DNA of 64,000 nt from a sulfur-oxidizing endosymbiont of Gigantopelta aegis (GCF_016097415.1 NZ_JAEHGE010000001.1:1513515-1577514), one strand, 5' to 3'. Positions 45,234 through 56,618 are shown, counted from the first letter of the stretch. Translations and numbers: made by a program. The notes: a model not told the origin generated them from the letters alone.

Positions 45234-47834
45234 CTAAGAGACAATAACTTTTGCTTGTCGGGCAATCAGTGCGCTGGGTAACTTAGGAAATGCACTGATC
45301 ACCGACATAAGCAATGCCGCCACATAAGGAAGTGATTGTACTAATAAGACGATAAACCACAACAATAAATCTAAATCATCTAAGGACAAATAAAAATAGA
45401 CACTTGCGGCGGCCGACCAGAGTAGAATCAGAATCAAGCTTTCTTCTGAAGCTGTTCTAATGGCCTGTAACAATGCCGTAGACTGTTCCATTTTAGGTGT
45501 GCGCAGGAACGGACGGCCAGTGGTCAGCCAGCCTAGCCACATTGCCTTAGCTATCGTATGTGACAAGGCAAGGCCAGAAATAGCAGCAGAAAAAGTCTGG
45601 CGAAATGTCTGCACAATATTGATCCCTCGATAAAGATAAAACAGCTTTAATATTTTAAATACAAATAATGACAGAGGCAAAACCGAAAAAATCACCAGAG
45701 GTGGTGCAACTCGTTCAGGAATAAGCACTATGGCAACTGTCCAGGCTAAAGCCATTAGGTTAAAGATCAAATTAATGCCATCAGCAATCCAGGGTAGCCA
45801 ACCGGCAATAAAATGATAGCGCTGTCCAGAGGATAACTGGCTTTTGCTTTTCCCCGATAATTCAGCCCAATGGTGACGCATAATCTGCATAGCACCATAG
45901 GCCCAGCGAAAACGTTGATTTTTATAATCAATAAAAGTGTCTGGCATCAGTCCCTTGCCATAACTTTTAGAATGATAAACTGCTTCATGACCGGCAGAAA
46001 AAATCATCAGGCCTAATTCAGCATCTTCAGTGATCGTATTCTCACTCCAGCCCCCCACTTCCTCCAAAACACGACGTCTAACCAAAGTCATCGTGCCATG
46101 TTGAATAATCGCATTACGCTCATTGCGTGTGACCATACCGATATGAAAAAAGCCTCGATATTCTGAGAAGCACATAGCCTTGAAAGCATTTTCCTGAGCA
46201 TCACGATAATCCTGGGGGGCTTGTACAATAGCGATTTCAGGGTGGGAAAACTGCGGAACTAAATCTTTTAACCAATCAGTTTGTACGCAATAATCACTAT
46301 CAATGACGGCAATAATCTGTGCCTGATGAGCGGTTTTATCTAAGGCATAATTTAATGCGCCGGATTTAAAGCCGGAAAGTGGGTCAACGTGATAAAATCT
46401 GAATCGCTCCCCTAAATGCTGGCAATGTGCTTCAACTGGACGCCAAACGAGAGGATCATGGGTATTATTATCAATGACAATGACTTCATAATTAGCATAG
46501 TCTAATTGCTTAAGCGCATTAAGTGTCTCAATGAGCATCTCAGGTGGCTCGTTATAAGCCGGTACGTGAATGGAGACAAAAGGAAGTTCTTCAGGTGGAA
46601 CATTAATGATAGCGAGTTCCCGACGGCGTTCTTTTAACCATAGGGTTTCAGCCCATTCGTGGGCTTCGATTAAAAGTACAACCGCCACGCCCACCATCGC
46701 CAATATAAGCACAATACCAATGAGTATTACCTGTAATGTCATATATTGATTCACATAATCATAAATAATCCAAACAATGACAGTTGCTAGTGAAAAAGCC
46801 ACAAAAGCCAGAAAACTACGACCTGAATGGCTGAGATTTTTGGCATCAATGGATAATAGGGTAAAGAAGATAATGGCAAATAACACTGACAAACCGGCGA
46901 GAAAATCCCACTTTGGAATTTCAATAATGGCCTTTGACAACTCAAATTTAGCTTGTCGATGAACGTCATAGACACCCCAATAGGCACCGGTAGCTCCTTC
47001 AATCGCTTGTTTCCAAGGCTGGTCGAAAGCTTCCATCAAATAATAAATATAATTATTCTGTTGTGCATGGTGTAAAAAACGGCGTAAAAAAGTGGCTTCA
47101 TTGGCGGCTGATGCCACTGCTTCCTTTTGTGTGCGCCCATGGCTGGGCCAGCCGACTTCAGTAATAACGATGGGCTTATTCGGGTACAATTTTTTTAGGT
47201 GTTGCATACGGTTTTCAATATGACCGATAGCATTATCTAAATGAATGCCTTCCCAGAAGGGCAACATATGAACGGCAATATAATCCACATGCTTCACCAG
47301 TTCTGGATTTTTAGTCCAGATATGCCAAGGTTCGGCGGTACTGACAGGCATTCCCACTTCAGAGCGAACTCGATCGATATGAGCAATAAGTTGATCAATT
47401 GACAGATCCTTTCTTAATAGCACCTCGTTTCCAACCAGCACGCGTATCACGTTACGACGGTTTTTATCTGCGAGCCTGATTAAAGCGTCAATTTCCTCAG
47501 TGTTTTTCCCTTGGTTCTTATCAAGCCAAGCCCCTAGAGCGACATTGAGCCCGTGCTGACTAGCGATTTTTGGAATACTTGCCAATGTAGCCTGTACACT
47601 ATAAGTGCGAATGGCATGTGTTTTCCCCGCCAGCAAAACAATGTCAGCGGTAATTTCTTTCTTATCCGGATATTGATTTTTAGCAGGGTTTTGCTGCTCC
47701 CTCATGGGAGAAAAAGAAAATCCCTGAATGGTATCAGGCCAGGGGGGCTCCATTTCAGGTTGATTGGCTAAGGCCCATAGGCTAATGGTCAATACTGAAA
47801 TAATCAGTATGATAATAATATTGGAAACTCTCAT
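45234..47834 (-). CDS. ndvB: GH17-GT2 fusion, NdvB-like beta-1,3-glucan synthase
   Basis: About 866 residues from ATG 47834 (MRVSNIII); the upstream extension begins with TTG and is unlikely. N-terminal helix, then a periplasmic GH17 domain with acid/base Glu in VGNEVLLR and nucleophile Glu in TEVGWPSHG. Membrane helices follow. The GT2 domain has DSDYCVQTDW (DxD), TEDAELGLMIF (catalytic Asp) and QRFRWAYGAM (QxxRW), then several C-terminal helices. This matches the Pseudomonas NdvB type that makes cyclic beta-1,3-glucans in biofilms. No other glucan gene is near. Product unproven. Confidence 0.85.
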   Translation of the reverse strand: MRVSNIIIILIISVLTISLWALANQPEMEPPWPDTIQGFSFSPMREQQNPAKNQYPDKKEITADIVLLAGKTHAIRTYSVQATLASIPKIASQHGLNVALGAWLDKNQGKNTEEIDALIRLADKNRRNVIRVLVGNEVLLRKDLSIDQLIAHIDRVRSEVGMPVSTAEPWHIWTKNPELVKHVDYIAVHMLPFWEGIHLDNAIGHIENRMQHLKKLYPNKPIVITEVGWPSHGRTQKEAVASAANEATFLRRFLHHAQQNNYIYYLMEAFDQPWKQAIEGATGAYWGVYDVHRQAKFELSKAIIEIPKWDFLAGLSVLFAIIFFTLLSIDAKNLSHSGRSFLAFVAFSLATVIVWIIYDYVNQYMTLQVILIGIVLILAMVGVAVVLLIEAHEWAETLWLKERRRELAIINVPPEELPFVSIHVPAYNEPPEMLIETLNALKQLDYANYEVIVIDNNTHDPLVWRPVEAHCQHLGERFRFYHVDPLSGFKSGALNYALDKTAHQAQIIAVIDSDYCVQTDWLKDLVPQFSHPEIAIVQAPQDYRDAQENAFKAMCFSEYRGFFHIGMVTRNERNAIIQHGTMTLVRRRVLEEVGGWSENTITEDAELGLMIFSAGHEAVYHSKSYGKGLMPDTFIDYKNQRFRWAYGAMQIMRHHWAELSGKSKSQLSSGQRYHFIAGWLPWIADGINLIFNLMALAWTVAIVLIPERVAPPLVIFSVLPLSLFVFKILKLFYLYRGINIVQTFRQTFSAAISGLALSHTIAKAMWLGWLTTGRPFLRTPKMEQSTALLQAIRTASEESLILILLWSAAASVYFYLSLDDLDLLLWFIVLLVQSLPYVAALLMSVISAFPKLPSALIARQAKVIVS

Positions 47835-48028
47835 CGAATTGAATGTCCGTATAAACTGATGAAGTGGCGCACTGTAGCACTCCTGTTTGGTCAATTCTGG
47901 ACACTGTTCCCAAAAAAACAATATCAGTCAGTATTTCGAGTGAAAATGACTTGCTATCGATTCAGCATCATTCATTGAATAATAACATTTTACCTTGAAA
48001 TTTTAGCCGAATTCGGTTACTTTCAACT

Positions 48029-48121
48029 GGCTAGGGGTCCTTATGTTTACTTTTTAAACTGCTCATAAGGCGAGAAACACCCTTTGAACCTGATCCGCTT
48101 AACACCGGCGTAGGAAAGCAC
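48029..48121 (+). ncRNA. TPP riboswitch (THI box)
   Basis: Contains the conserved pyrophosphate- and pyrimidine-sensor elements: AGGGGTCC at the start, GGCGAGAAACACCCTTTGAACCTGATC with the P4/P5 consensus, and AACACCGGCGTAGGAAAGC near the end. It precedes thiC by about 130 bases. TPP binding would lower thiC expression, by transcription or translation; no clear terminator stem is visible after it. Confidence 0.95.
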
Positions 48122-48215
48122 TTGAGTTGTTGATGCAAAACAGACTGATCATCAAATCGTGCCATATTCCCCTACCTTGTGTTTAAGATATTTCTATCCA
48201 TGAAGAAACCATTAA

Positions 48216-50138
<1,923 letters not shown>

Positions 50139-50232
50139 TTTTTCTTTTCTACCGCTAGTGAGGGATAGGGTACGGCTAAGAAAGAGGTAGGCTATGGCTT
50201 AGGCTGACTCTTTCTGACTTTAATATTCAATC

Positions 50233-50421
50233 ATTTAACCTAAAAAAATCAGTAGAACCTACTGCGACCGCCTTATGCACTGAATCTTAAGGATTTTCCA
50301 GAACATTTTGACTTCACCCGTAGGGTGACTACGAATAAAGCCAAAATAACCTGTAAAACCCTTAATCTTCAGCACCATAAGTCGCTCTCGCTACGATTCA
50401 ACTGATTATTTTAGGTTTAAA
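50233..50421. repeat. About 190-base imperfect palindromic element downstream of thiC
   Basis: The left end (TTTAACCTAAAAAAATCAGT) and right end (ACTGATTATTTTAGGTTTAA) are inverted copies, and the inner arms remain alignable: CTTATGCACTGAATCTTAAGG versus the inverse of CCCTTAATCTTCAGCACCATAAG. The centre is a small hairpin, CACCC-GTA-GGGTG (50315-50327). No open frame. MITE-like; a fragment of the same family may lie at 1261-1310. Confidence 0.8.
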
Positions 50422-50887
50422 AAAAGCCCGGAATACTCTCCGACCAACCCACTTCATTAAATAGAATCAAATACAATTTCTCATCCCATTCATGTCCCCA
50501 TGGCCCCGTCTTGGTCAAATGCTTACTATAGCCTCGTTGTGCCCCTGGGGGGATAAAGCCAAAAGGAATACCATTGATCAATAGGGCAACAGAGCGCCCA
50601 TCAGGACTCCATTTGAGCTCAAAAACGTCAGATAAAAGGGGGGTGAATTCTGCATGAGAATGCGCATAACTGGCGACAGCAGGTGGGGAAGACGTTTTGA
50701 ATTGGGATATTTCAGATTCTTTCGGGGCTTTAATTCGATTATAAATCCAGCAATCAGCAACCACCACAGGACTATTAGGCATCGTTAGATATAACCAAGC
50801 AGAATGACCATGATCCTCAAAACGCGCTTCTTTCTGGGAGCGTGGGTGCTTCTCACAAATGAGTGTGTTGGTATTCATTTTAGACAT
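50417..50887 (-). CDS. Conserved-looking hypothetical protein
   Basis: 156 residues, no signal peptide or membrane segment. Begins MSKMNTNTLICEKHPRS; residues 25-50 form strands (SAWLYLTMPNSPVVVADCWIYNR) and residues 95-115 (FELKWSPDGRSVALLINGIPFGFI) look like a beta-propeller-type WSPDG strand pair. I do not recognise the family. Normal codon use for the window and a plausible start support a real gene. Its 3' end touches the palindromic element. Convergent with thiC. Confidence 0.65.
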   Translation of the reverse strand: MSKMNTNTLICEKHPRSQKEARFEDHGHSAWLYLTMPNSPVVVADCWIYNRIKAPKESEISQFKTSSPPAVASYAHSHAEFTPLLSDVFELKWSPDGRSVALLINGIPFGFIPPGAQRGYSKHLTKTGPWGHEWDEKLYLILFNEVGWSESIPGFF

Positions 50888-51006
50888 TGTTTGTCCGAGT
50901 GCTTATTGACCACCAAAAACTGCTCATAAAACGTTTAACTTACCCAAACTGATATTCATTATAATCCTTTATTTTCTGAATTTTTTAACAAACTTTCTTA
51001 TAAAAC

Positions 51007-51486
51007 CTATTCACTCATAAGCCAATGCCCTGATTTACCACCTTCCTTTTCCAGCAGGCGAACATTGCCCATTACCATACCACGATCAACGGCCTTACAC
51101 ATATCATAGATTGTTAGCAAGGCGATTTGTGTGGCAGTCAGTGCTTCCATTTCCACCCCGGTTTTACCATCCGTTTCCACCGTACATAAACAAGTGACTT
51201 TACTTTCGGCTTCATTTACCTTTAATTGTAAATCAACATGGGTTAAAGCCAGAGGATGACAAAGCGGAATTAAATTTGAGGTTTGCTTAGCAGCCATAAT
51301 ACCCGCGATACGAGCAATACCCAGTACATCGCCTTTCTTATGCGTGCCAGCTATGATCAAGGCCAGCGTATCGGCCAACATGGTAATTTCACCCTCAGTC
51401 ACCGCACGACGATGGGTAATGTCTTTACTACCGACATCAACCATATGGGCTTCACCCTGAGTATTAAAATGTGTGAGTTTATTCAT
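51007..51486 (-). CDS. moaC: Cyclic pyranopterin monophosphate synthase MoaC
   Basis: About 159 residues from ATG 51486 ([21 protein letters not shown]), matching the family; the longer frame back to 51570 is unsupported. Converts 3',8-cyclo-GTP product into cyclic pyranopterin monophosphate for molybdopterin. [19 protein letters not shown] and [16 protein letters not shown] and [14 protein letters not shown] are diagnostic. Divergent from moaD. moaA is not in the window. Confidence 0.97.
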   Translation of the reverse strand: MNKLTHFNTQGEAHMVDVGSKDITHRRAVTEGEITMLADTLALIIAGTHKKGDVLGIARIAGIMAAKQTSNLIPLCHPLALTHVDLQLKVNEAESKVTCLCTVETDGKTGVEMEALTATQIALLTIYDMCKAVDRGMVMGNVRLLEKEGGKSGHWLMSE

Positions 51487-51577
51487 AAAAAACTGAGCCT
51501 GATCAAGTAAAAAAACCGTTGGAAAATTTTTAAGCGTCCAAAGTATCGTATAATTAGAAGTATATATCAATTAATTC

Positions 51578-51590
51578 CTATACCCGTGAC
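51578..51590. repeat. Short TATACCCGTGAC repeat fragment in moaD leader
   Basis: CTATACCCGTGAC equals the outer end of the hairpin element at 52781-52834. It lies 13 bases before the moaD start codon. Possibly a fragment of the repeat or a chance match. Confidence 0.4.
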
Positions 51591-51603
51591 TAATGAGGTA
51601 AGT

Positions 51604-51849
51604 ATGTCCATTCACGTTAAATTTTTTGCCAGCATGAGAGATCTAATGGGTGATGACCGCGATATTGATGCCGCAACCATTAAAGAGCATGATATCGATA
51701 CAGTTGATGTCCTATGGAACTACTGCGCAGCAGGCAAAGAGCGTCCAGCGAATGTGCTAATTGCCGTCAATATGGATTATGTTGATGCCCAAAGCGCTAT
51801 TAAAGAGGGTGACGAAGTGGCCTTTTTTCCACCTGTGACAGGCGGTTAA
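51604..51849 (+). CDS. moaD: Molybdopterin synthase small subunit MoaD
   Basis: 81 residues from ATG 51604 (MSIHVKFFASMRDLMG), preceded by GAGGTAAGT. An earlier GTG at 51586 is unneeded. Ubiquitin-like sulfur carrier ending in the required Gly-Gly (PPVTGG), which is thiocarboxylated and feeds sulfur to MoaE. Two bases from moaE. Confidence 0.95.
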   Translation: MSIHVKFFASMRDLMGDDRDIDAATIKEHDIDTVDVLWNYCAAGKERPANVLIAVNMDYVDAQSAIKEGDEVAFFPPVTGG

Positions 51850-51851
51850 AT

Positions 51852-52295
51852 ATGACTGTCTTAATAGAACCCAATTCCTTTGATCCCTGGAAAATATTAG
51901 ACGAATACCAAAAAAACAGGCCTGACTTTGCTGGAAAATATGGCGCAACCGCCGTCTTTGTCGGTACTATGCGTGACTTTAATGAAGGTGATAATGTCTC
52001 AGAGATGTTTTTAGAACATTATTCGGGCATGACAGAACGCCACCTGGAAAATATTTGTCAGCAGGCAACAGGCGAATATCAGCTATTAGAAAGTTTGGTT
52101 GTGCATCGAGTGGGCGCTATCAAACCCAATGACCCGATAGTACTGGTTGCCGTATGGACCGCACATCGAAAACAGGCCTTCGAAGCCTGTCGAGAAATAA
52201 TGGAAGACCTTAAATCAAAAGCACCGTTCTGGAAAAAGGAACAAATCACTGACGGCGAAAACCGCTGGGTAGCCAAAAATACCAAAGGTTACTAG
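51852..52295 (+). CDS. moaE: Molybdopterin synthase catalytic subunit MoaE
   Basis: 147 residues. Adds two sulfurs from MoaD to cPMP. FVGTMRDFNEGDNVSEMFLEHYSGM, VVHRVGAIKPNDPIVLVAVWTAHR, and KSKAPFWKKEQ with the catalytic Lys are intact. Pairs with moaD. N-terminal extension of about 25 residues relative to the shortest homologues. Confidence 0.97.
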   Translation: MTVLIEPNSFDPWKILDEYQKNRPDFAGKYGATAVFVGTMRDFNEGDNVSEMFLEHYSGMTERHLENICQQATGEYQLLESLVVHRVGAIKPNDPIVLVAVWTAHRKQAFEACREIMEDLKSKAPFWKKEQITDGENRWVAKNTKGY

Positions 52296-52306
52296 AAAAC
52301 CAGCGA

Positions 52307-52723
52307 CTATAAGTAATGCCGCCAAGATTCCGGACGTTGATCTCGGCAATCACATAAGCTTTTCTTTTTCGGGCGTAAATACACGACTTCGCCTACGTGT
52401 TTTTCCTGTACTTCGGCAATCATTCGCTCTTGCTTCATATTTTCCCGTGATGCTTCTTCACAGTAAAAGACAATGCTGCGCTTTATTTTAGCCAAAATAG
52501 AGTTATTTAAATGAAAACCTTCATTGCACAATACCCCTTCGATTTCTTCGAGAGTGATTTTGTTCAGGTCGTAGGTTAATTTGATATGGTATTGATCCAG
52601 TGCATGGGAAATAAGTACCCCATGAAGATCATTAATGATAAAAACGGCTGAATGCGCCTGATCAGGATTGTCGTGTAATGAACAGAAATGGATTTCTCGA
52701 TGCTTGATGACTTGCTGATTCAT
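52307..52723 (-). CDS. Hypothetical protein with HMA-like fold lacking CxxC
   Basis: 138 residues. Residues 25-75 (SAVFIINDLHGVLISHALDQYHIKLTYDLNKITLEEIEGVL) have the beta-alpha-beta rhythm of a heavy-metal-associated domain, but the metal CxxC position reads LHGVLIS, without cysteines. His-rich N-terminus (HREIHFCSLHDN) and Cys-rich tail (SLCDCRD). Function unknown. Convergent with moaE, 12 bases apart. Could be a metal or cofactor accessory protein, by inference only. Confidence 0.6.
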   Translation of the reverse strand: MNQQVIKHREIHFCSLHDNPDQAHSAVFIINDLHGVLISHALDQYHIKLTYDLNKITLEEIEGVLCNEGFHLNNSILAKIKRSIVFYCEEASRENMKQERMIAEVQEKHVGEVVYLRPKKKSLCDCRDQRPESWRHYL

Positions 52724-52780
52724 CTATGCCCCCGGATTAAAACCAAAATTGAAACCAAAAAACTATCAATCATATTATTA

Positions 52781-52834
52781 TATACCCGTGACACTTGGAA
52801 ATGCCTCGCTGCATTTCCAAGTATCACGGGTATA
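52781..52834. repeat. 54-base hairpin repeat (TATACCCGTGA ... TCACGGGTATA)
   Basis: TATACCCGTGACACTTGG and GAAATGC on the left are the inverse of GCATTTCC and AAGTATCACGGGTATA on the right, forming a near-perfect long stem with a loop of a few bases. A half copy sits at 1322-1346 and fragments at 51578-51590 and 55018-55041. Part of a 261-base gene-free gap between the hypothetical gene and prmC. Confidence 0.9.
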
Positions 52835-52984
52835 TTGAGCATTCGCTCTGTTATTAAAGATTAATCACTTTGTAAGCAAAAGTACAGTACTGATTAACAT
52901 TCTATGCTTTGATGAAAGACAAAAATATAGAAAGTAACCCTTGGAATCATAATGGAATACCCAAGTAAATCCTTCTTAACAACA

Positions 52985-53860
52985 TCAGGTTTCTCTGTTT
53001 TGCGCCAGAGTAACACGCGCCAATCGATTGATATCATTTAAGGTTTCTATGTTATCGAAACCAGCATCAGATAATAGTTGCTGCACAGCCGGTGCTTGTT
53101 CAAAACCATGTTCAAAGAGTAGCCAGCCCTTTGACTTAAGATAAGGCTGACACTGTGCAATGATCAAAGCAATATCCGCCAAACCATCTTGTTCTGCAAT
53201 GAGGGCGCTTAAAGGCTCATAGTCTTTCACATTGGCATCCAAGTGCGGATCGTTTTGCGCAATATAAGGCGGGTTAGAAACAATGAACTCAAAGCCTTTA
53301 GACGGAATATCATCAAACCAATGAGACCGACAAAATGACACATGATTTAAGCCCAACATCGAGGCATTGTTTTTCGCCATAGCCAATGCGGCCTGACTAA
53401 AATCTGTTGCGAGTACCGACACATTCGGACGTTCCGAAGCGATAGCCAAAGCAATGGCTCCACTGCCCGTGCCTAAATCTAAAATGGACTCATGACTGTC
53501 AATCGCCACTTTTTCCAAGACACACTCAACCAAAAGTTCTGTTTCAGGGCGTGGGATCAGTGTGTCTGGGGAAACCTGTAATGAAAAAGACCAAAAATCT
53601 TTATTGCCAGTAATATAAGCTATCGGCATTCCCTGTGAACGCAAGGCCAGATACGCATCAAATTGTTGGCTTTGCTCAGGTGTTAAAAGTGTTTCAGGCC
53701 AGGTGAGTAGCCAGGTTTTAGTATGAATTTTTTCAGAATGCTCGTTTAAAACCTTAAGCAAGAGTATTTCACAATCAAGCTTAGGGCTGTCACTGGTACC
53801 AAGCTGCTGGCAAGCCATTTTTAATTGTTCAGCGATTGTTAAAGGCATTTCACGTTTCAT
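52985..53860 (-). CDS. prmC: Release factor glutamine methyltransferase PrmC
   Basis: About 291 residues from ATG 53860 (MKREMPLTIAEQLK); the frame opens earlier inside prfA. Methylates the Gln of the GGQ motif of RF1 and RF2. SAM site SILDLGTGSGAIALAIA and the catalytic NPPY at about residues 196-199 (FIVSNPPYIA). Directly downstream of prfA, its substrate. Confidence 0.96.
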   Translation of the reverse strand: MKREMPLTIAEQLKMACQQLGTSDSPKLDCEILLLKVLNEHSEKIHTKTWLLTWPETLLTPEQSQQFDAYLALRSQGMPIAYITGNKDFWSFSLQVSPDTLIPRPETELLVECVLEKVAIDSHESILDLGTGSGAIALAIASERPNVSVLATDFSQAALAMAKNNASMLGLNHVSFCRSHWFDDIPSKGFEFIVSNPPYIAQNDPHLDANVKDYEPLSALIAEQDGLADIALIIAQCQPYLKSKGWLLFEHGFEQAPAVQQLLSDAGFDNIETLNDINRLARVTLAQNRET

Positions 53861-53879
53861 TTTGGAGCTTATAATTTGT

Positions 53880-54965
53880 TTACTCTTCCGCCATAGAAGC
53901 CAGCAACTCAGCCTGATATTCACTTAATAAGGGATCAATAATCGCACCCAAATCACCATTCATTACCTCTTCCAACTTATACAAAGTCAAATTGATACGA
54001 TGATCCGTTACCCGTCCCTGAGGATAATTATAGGTACGGATACGCTCACTGCGATCGCCACTACCGACCTGCAATTTACGTTCAGCCGCTTGTTCAGACT
54101 GTTGCTTATCCCGTTCAGCTGCGGTAATGCGCGAAGATAACATCGACATCGCCTTAGCTTTATTTTTATGCTGTGAACGCTCTTCCTGACATTCCACCAC
54201 CACACCCGTGGGTAAATGGGTCAGACGAATGGCTGAGTCAGTCTTGTTAACGTGCTGACCACCCGCCCCCGAGGCCCTAAAAGTATCAATACGCAAGTCC
54301 TTGGCATTGATCTCAATGGCCTCAACCTCATCCACTTCAGGAATAATCGCTACAGTACAAGCCGAAGTATGAACGCGCCCCTGAGATTCAGTTTCCGGGA
54401 CACGTTGAACACGGTGCGCGCCAGATTCAAATTTAAGTTTAGAAAAAGCCCCTTGGCCGACAACTCTAGCCACAATTTCCTTATAACCCCCATGATCACC
54501 GGTATTTTCCGACATGATCTCAATCGTCCATTTCTGTGATTCAGCATAGCGGCTATACATTTTAAATAAATCACCGGAAAAAATAGCCGCTTCATCACCA
54601 CCGGTGCCTGCACGCACTTCAAGGTAAATATTATTGGCATCATTGGGATCTTTAGGCAATAACATCTTTTGCAACTCAAGGGACAAACGCTCTTTTTGTG
54701 CCTTGCCTTCCTTAAGCTCATCCTCAGCCATTTCCTTCATTTCAGGATCGCTATCACCCATCATTTCTGTGGCTGATGCCATCGTTTCAAGCGCTTCCTG
54801 ATACTGAGCAAAACACTCAACCAGTGGCCTAAGTTCAGCATATTCCATCGATAGCTCGCGAAACTGATTTTGATCCGCCATTACTTCCGGCTGAGAAAGC
54901 AATACGGCAATTTCTTCATAACGTTCAGACAGGGTTTCAAGTTTGTTTTGTATTGAGGCTTTCAC
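53880..54965 (-). CDS. prfA: Peptide chain release factor 1
   Basis: 361 residues. Terminates translation at UAA and UAG. GGQ at residues 235-237 ([13 protein letters not shown]) for peptidyl-tRNA hydrolysis. The stop-codon recognition tripeptide lies in the [16 protein letters not shown] region as PET/PxT-type. hemA-prfA-prmC order is standard in gammaproteobacteria. Confidence 0.98.
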   Translation of the reverse strand: MKASIQNKLETLSERYEEIAVLLSQPEVMADQNQFRELSMEYAELRPLVECFAQYQEALETMASATEMMGDSDPEMKEMAEDELKEGKAQKERLSLELQKMLLPKDPNDANNIYLEVRAGTGGDEAAIFSGDLFKMYSRYAESQKWTIEIMSENTGDHGGYKEIVARVVGQGAFSKLKFESGAHRVQRVPETESQGRVHTSACTVAIIPEVDEVEAIEINAKDLRIDTFRASGAGGQHVNKTDSAIRLTHLPTGVVVECQEERSQHKNKAKAMSMLSSRITAAERDKQQSEQAAERKLQVGSGDRSERIRTYNYPQGRVTDHRINLTLYKLEEVMNGDLGAIIDPLLSEYQAELLASMAEE

Positions 54966-55017
54966 GGAATGACTCGCTAGTGGTTAAAGAGATAGAAATT
55001 AAATTGGCGATGATGAT

Positions 55018-55041
55018 TATACCCAAGTATCACGGGTTATA
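55018..55041. repeat. TATACCC...CACGGGTTATA short palindrome between hemA and prfA
   Basis: A short inverted sequence built from the outer ends of the 52781-52834 hairpin, without its middle. In a 96-base gap between co-directional genes. Probably a deleted copy of that repeat. Confidence 0.5.
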
Positions 55042-55061
55042 GAATGGCTTGAAAAACTTAG

Positions 55062-56342
55062 CTAAGGCTCATCAGTAGGTAAATCAAATAATTCAATGGC
55101 AGCATCAACCAGCTCAGTTCGACCATCCATACCTGCTTGTTTGATTTGCACGCAAGGTTTATGAATTAACTTATTCGTCAATTGACGGGCAACATCATTC
55201 AGCACCTGTTCAACGGGCTTGCCATTGTTAATTTGCTTTTTAGCGTTGGCCAGCACGGCATCACGAATGGATTCCGCCTGTTCTCTATATTGGCGAACCG
55301 TTGCAATAGAATTCAGGGAGCGTAACCAGTTCATAAAATGACTGACTTCCACTTCAATAATATCTTCTGCTTTAAGGGCTGCTTCCTGACGTGATTTTAA
55401 GCCCTCATCGATAATTTCTTTGAAATCATCAACCGTATATAAAAATACATCTTCTAAGTCGCCGACTTGCTCTTCAATGTCTCGAGGAACAGCAATATCC
55501 ACCATAAAAATAGGCGCATGTTTACGCTTTTTAATGGCCGCCTCTACCGTGCCCTTGCCTAAAATAGGTAATTGACTTCCAGTAGAACTAATCACAATAT
55601 CCGCTTCAGCCAGATGATTGGGAATTTCATTTAAGGCAATGGCATAGCCATTAAATTCCTGCGCTAAAGTATGGGCTTTTTCCATGGTACGGTTAGCAAT
55701 AATAATACGCCCAATACCGGACTCATGCAGGTGTCGGGCAACCAGCTCAACCGTTTCCCCTGCACCGATTAAAAGTGCAGTATGATCCTGAAAATCACTG
55801 AAAATTTGTTTCGCCAGACTGACCGAAGCAAAGGCTACCGACACCGGGCTGGCACCAATGGCCGTGTCAGTACGAACCTGTTTGGCACAACTGAAAGTAT
55901 GTTGAAATAATTTATGTAAAAACTGCCCAATCGAGCCACTATCTTTGGCAACGGAAAATGCCGTTTTTAACTGTCCGAGAATTTGTGGCTCACCCAGCAC
56001 TAAAGAATCCAGGCCACTGGCAACGCGTAACATATGCTTCACGGCCTTTTTATCGGGGTGCAAATAAAGGTATTGGGAAATATCGGTATTAACTAAATCA
56101 TGGTGATTTTTTAGCCACTCAATGAGAGACTGCGTTGCTGCTTCAGCGTCGTCGTCATGGCAATTGAGCTGGCAATAAAGCTCGGTACGGTTACAGGTTG
56201 ATAAAATAACGGCTTCATCCACCGCATCCTGAGCGGTTAGATCTTTTAAGGCGTCAGGAATCGTATCCTGAGCAAAAGACAACTGCTCCCTGATTTTAAC
56301 CGGTGCAGTTTTATGATTAATTCCTAGTGCAAGCAACGACAT
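55062..56342 (-). CDS. hemA: Glutamyl-tRNA reductase
   Basis: 426 residues. First step of C5-pathway heme synthesis: NADPH reduction of Glu-tRNA to glutamate-1-semialdehyde. Catalytic Cys50 in LSTCNRTELY; GLDSLVLGEPQILGQ; Rossmann LLIGAGETVELVARHL; the C-terminal helical dimerisation domain is complete. Divergent from the TPR lipoprotein gene. Confidence 0.98.
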   Translation of the reverse strand: MSLLALGINHKTAPVKIREQLSFAQDTIPDALKDLTAQDAVDEAVILSTCNRTELYCQLNCHDDDAEAATQSLIEWLKNHHDLVNTDISQYLYLHPDKKAVKHMLRVASGLDSLVLGEPQILGQLKTAFSVAKDSGSIGQFLHKLFQHTFSCAKQVRTDTAIGASPVSVAFASVSLAKQIFSDFQDHTALLIGAGETVELVARHLHESGIGRIIIANRTMEKAHTLAQEFNGYAIALNEIPNHLAEADIVISSTGSQLPILGKGTVEAAIKKRKHAPIFMVDIAVPRDIEEQVGDLEDVFLYTVDDFKEIIDEGLKSRQEAALKAEDIIEVEVSHFMNWLRSLNSIATVRQYREQAESIRDAVLANAKKQINNGKPVEQVLNDVARQLTNKLIHKPCVQIKQAGMDGRTELVDAAIELFDLPTDEP

Positions 56343-56618
56343 AAAATAAGTTTTATAAAACCTTGGTCATCATCAGAAGTTATTTAGAATTTGCTAATTA
56401 AACACGGCATTTTGCGCAAAATTCACCCAAAACTCAAGCAATCTCTCATTATTCTTAGAATTTCCACTATAATTATAGAGATTATGGTATAAATATGACA
56501 GTTGAAGAATGAGCTATGGCTGTTAAAAATTAAGTGTGAATGGGAACTTATGTGCTTATATTGGTTCTAAATCTATACATTTAAAAAACGACTGAAGCCT
56601 GTGACAATCGGAGAAAAA
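56343..56618. other. Divergent intergenic region hemA / TPR lipoprotein gene
   Basis: 276 bases, AT-rich, no supported gene. Holds promoters for hemA (minus) and the TPR-lolB-ispE run (plus). No hexamer pair was convincing enough to call. Confidence 0.5.

Noticed and set aside
47835..47921. N-terminal extension of the GH17-GT2 protein
   Set aside because: Begins with TTG, lacks a ribosome site and adds a hydrophilic stretch before the natural membrane helix.
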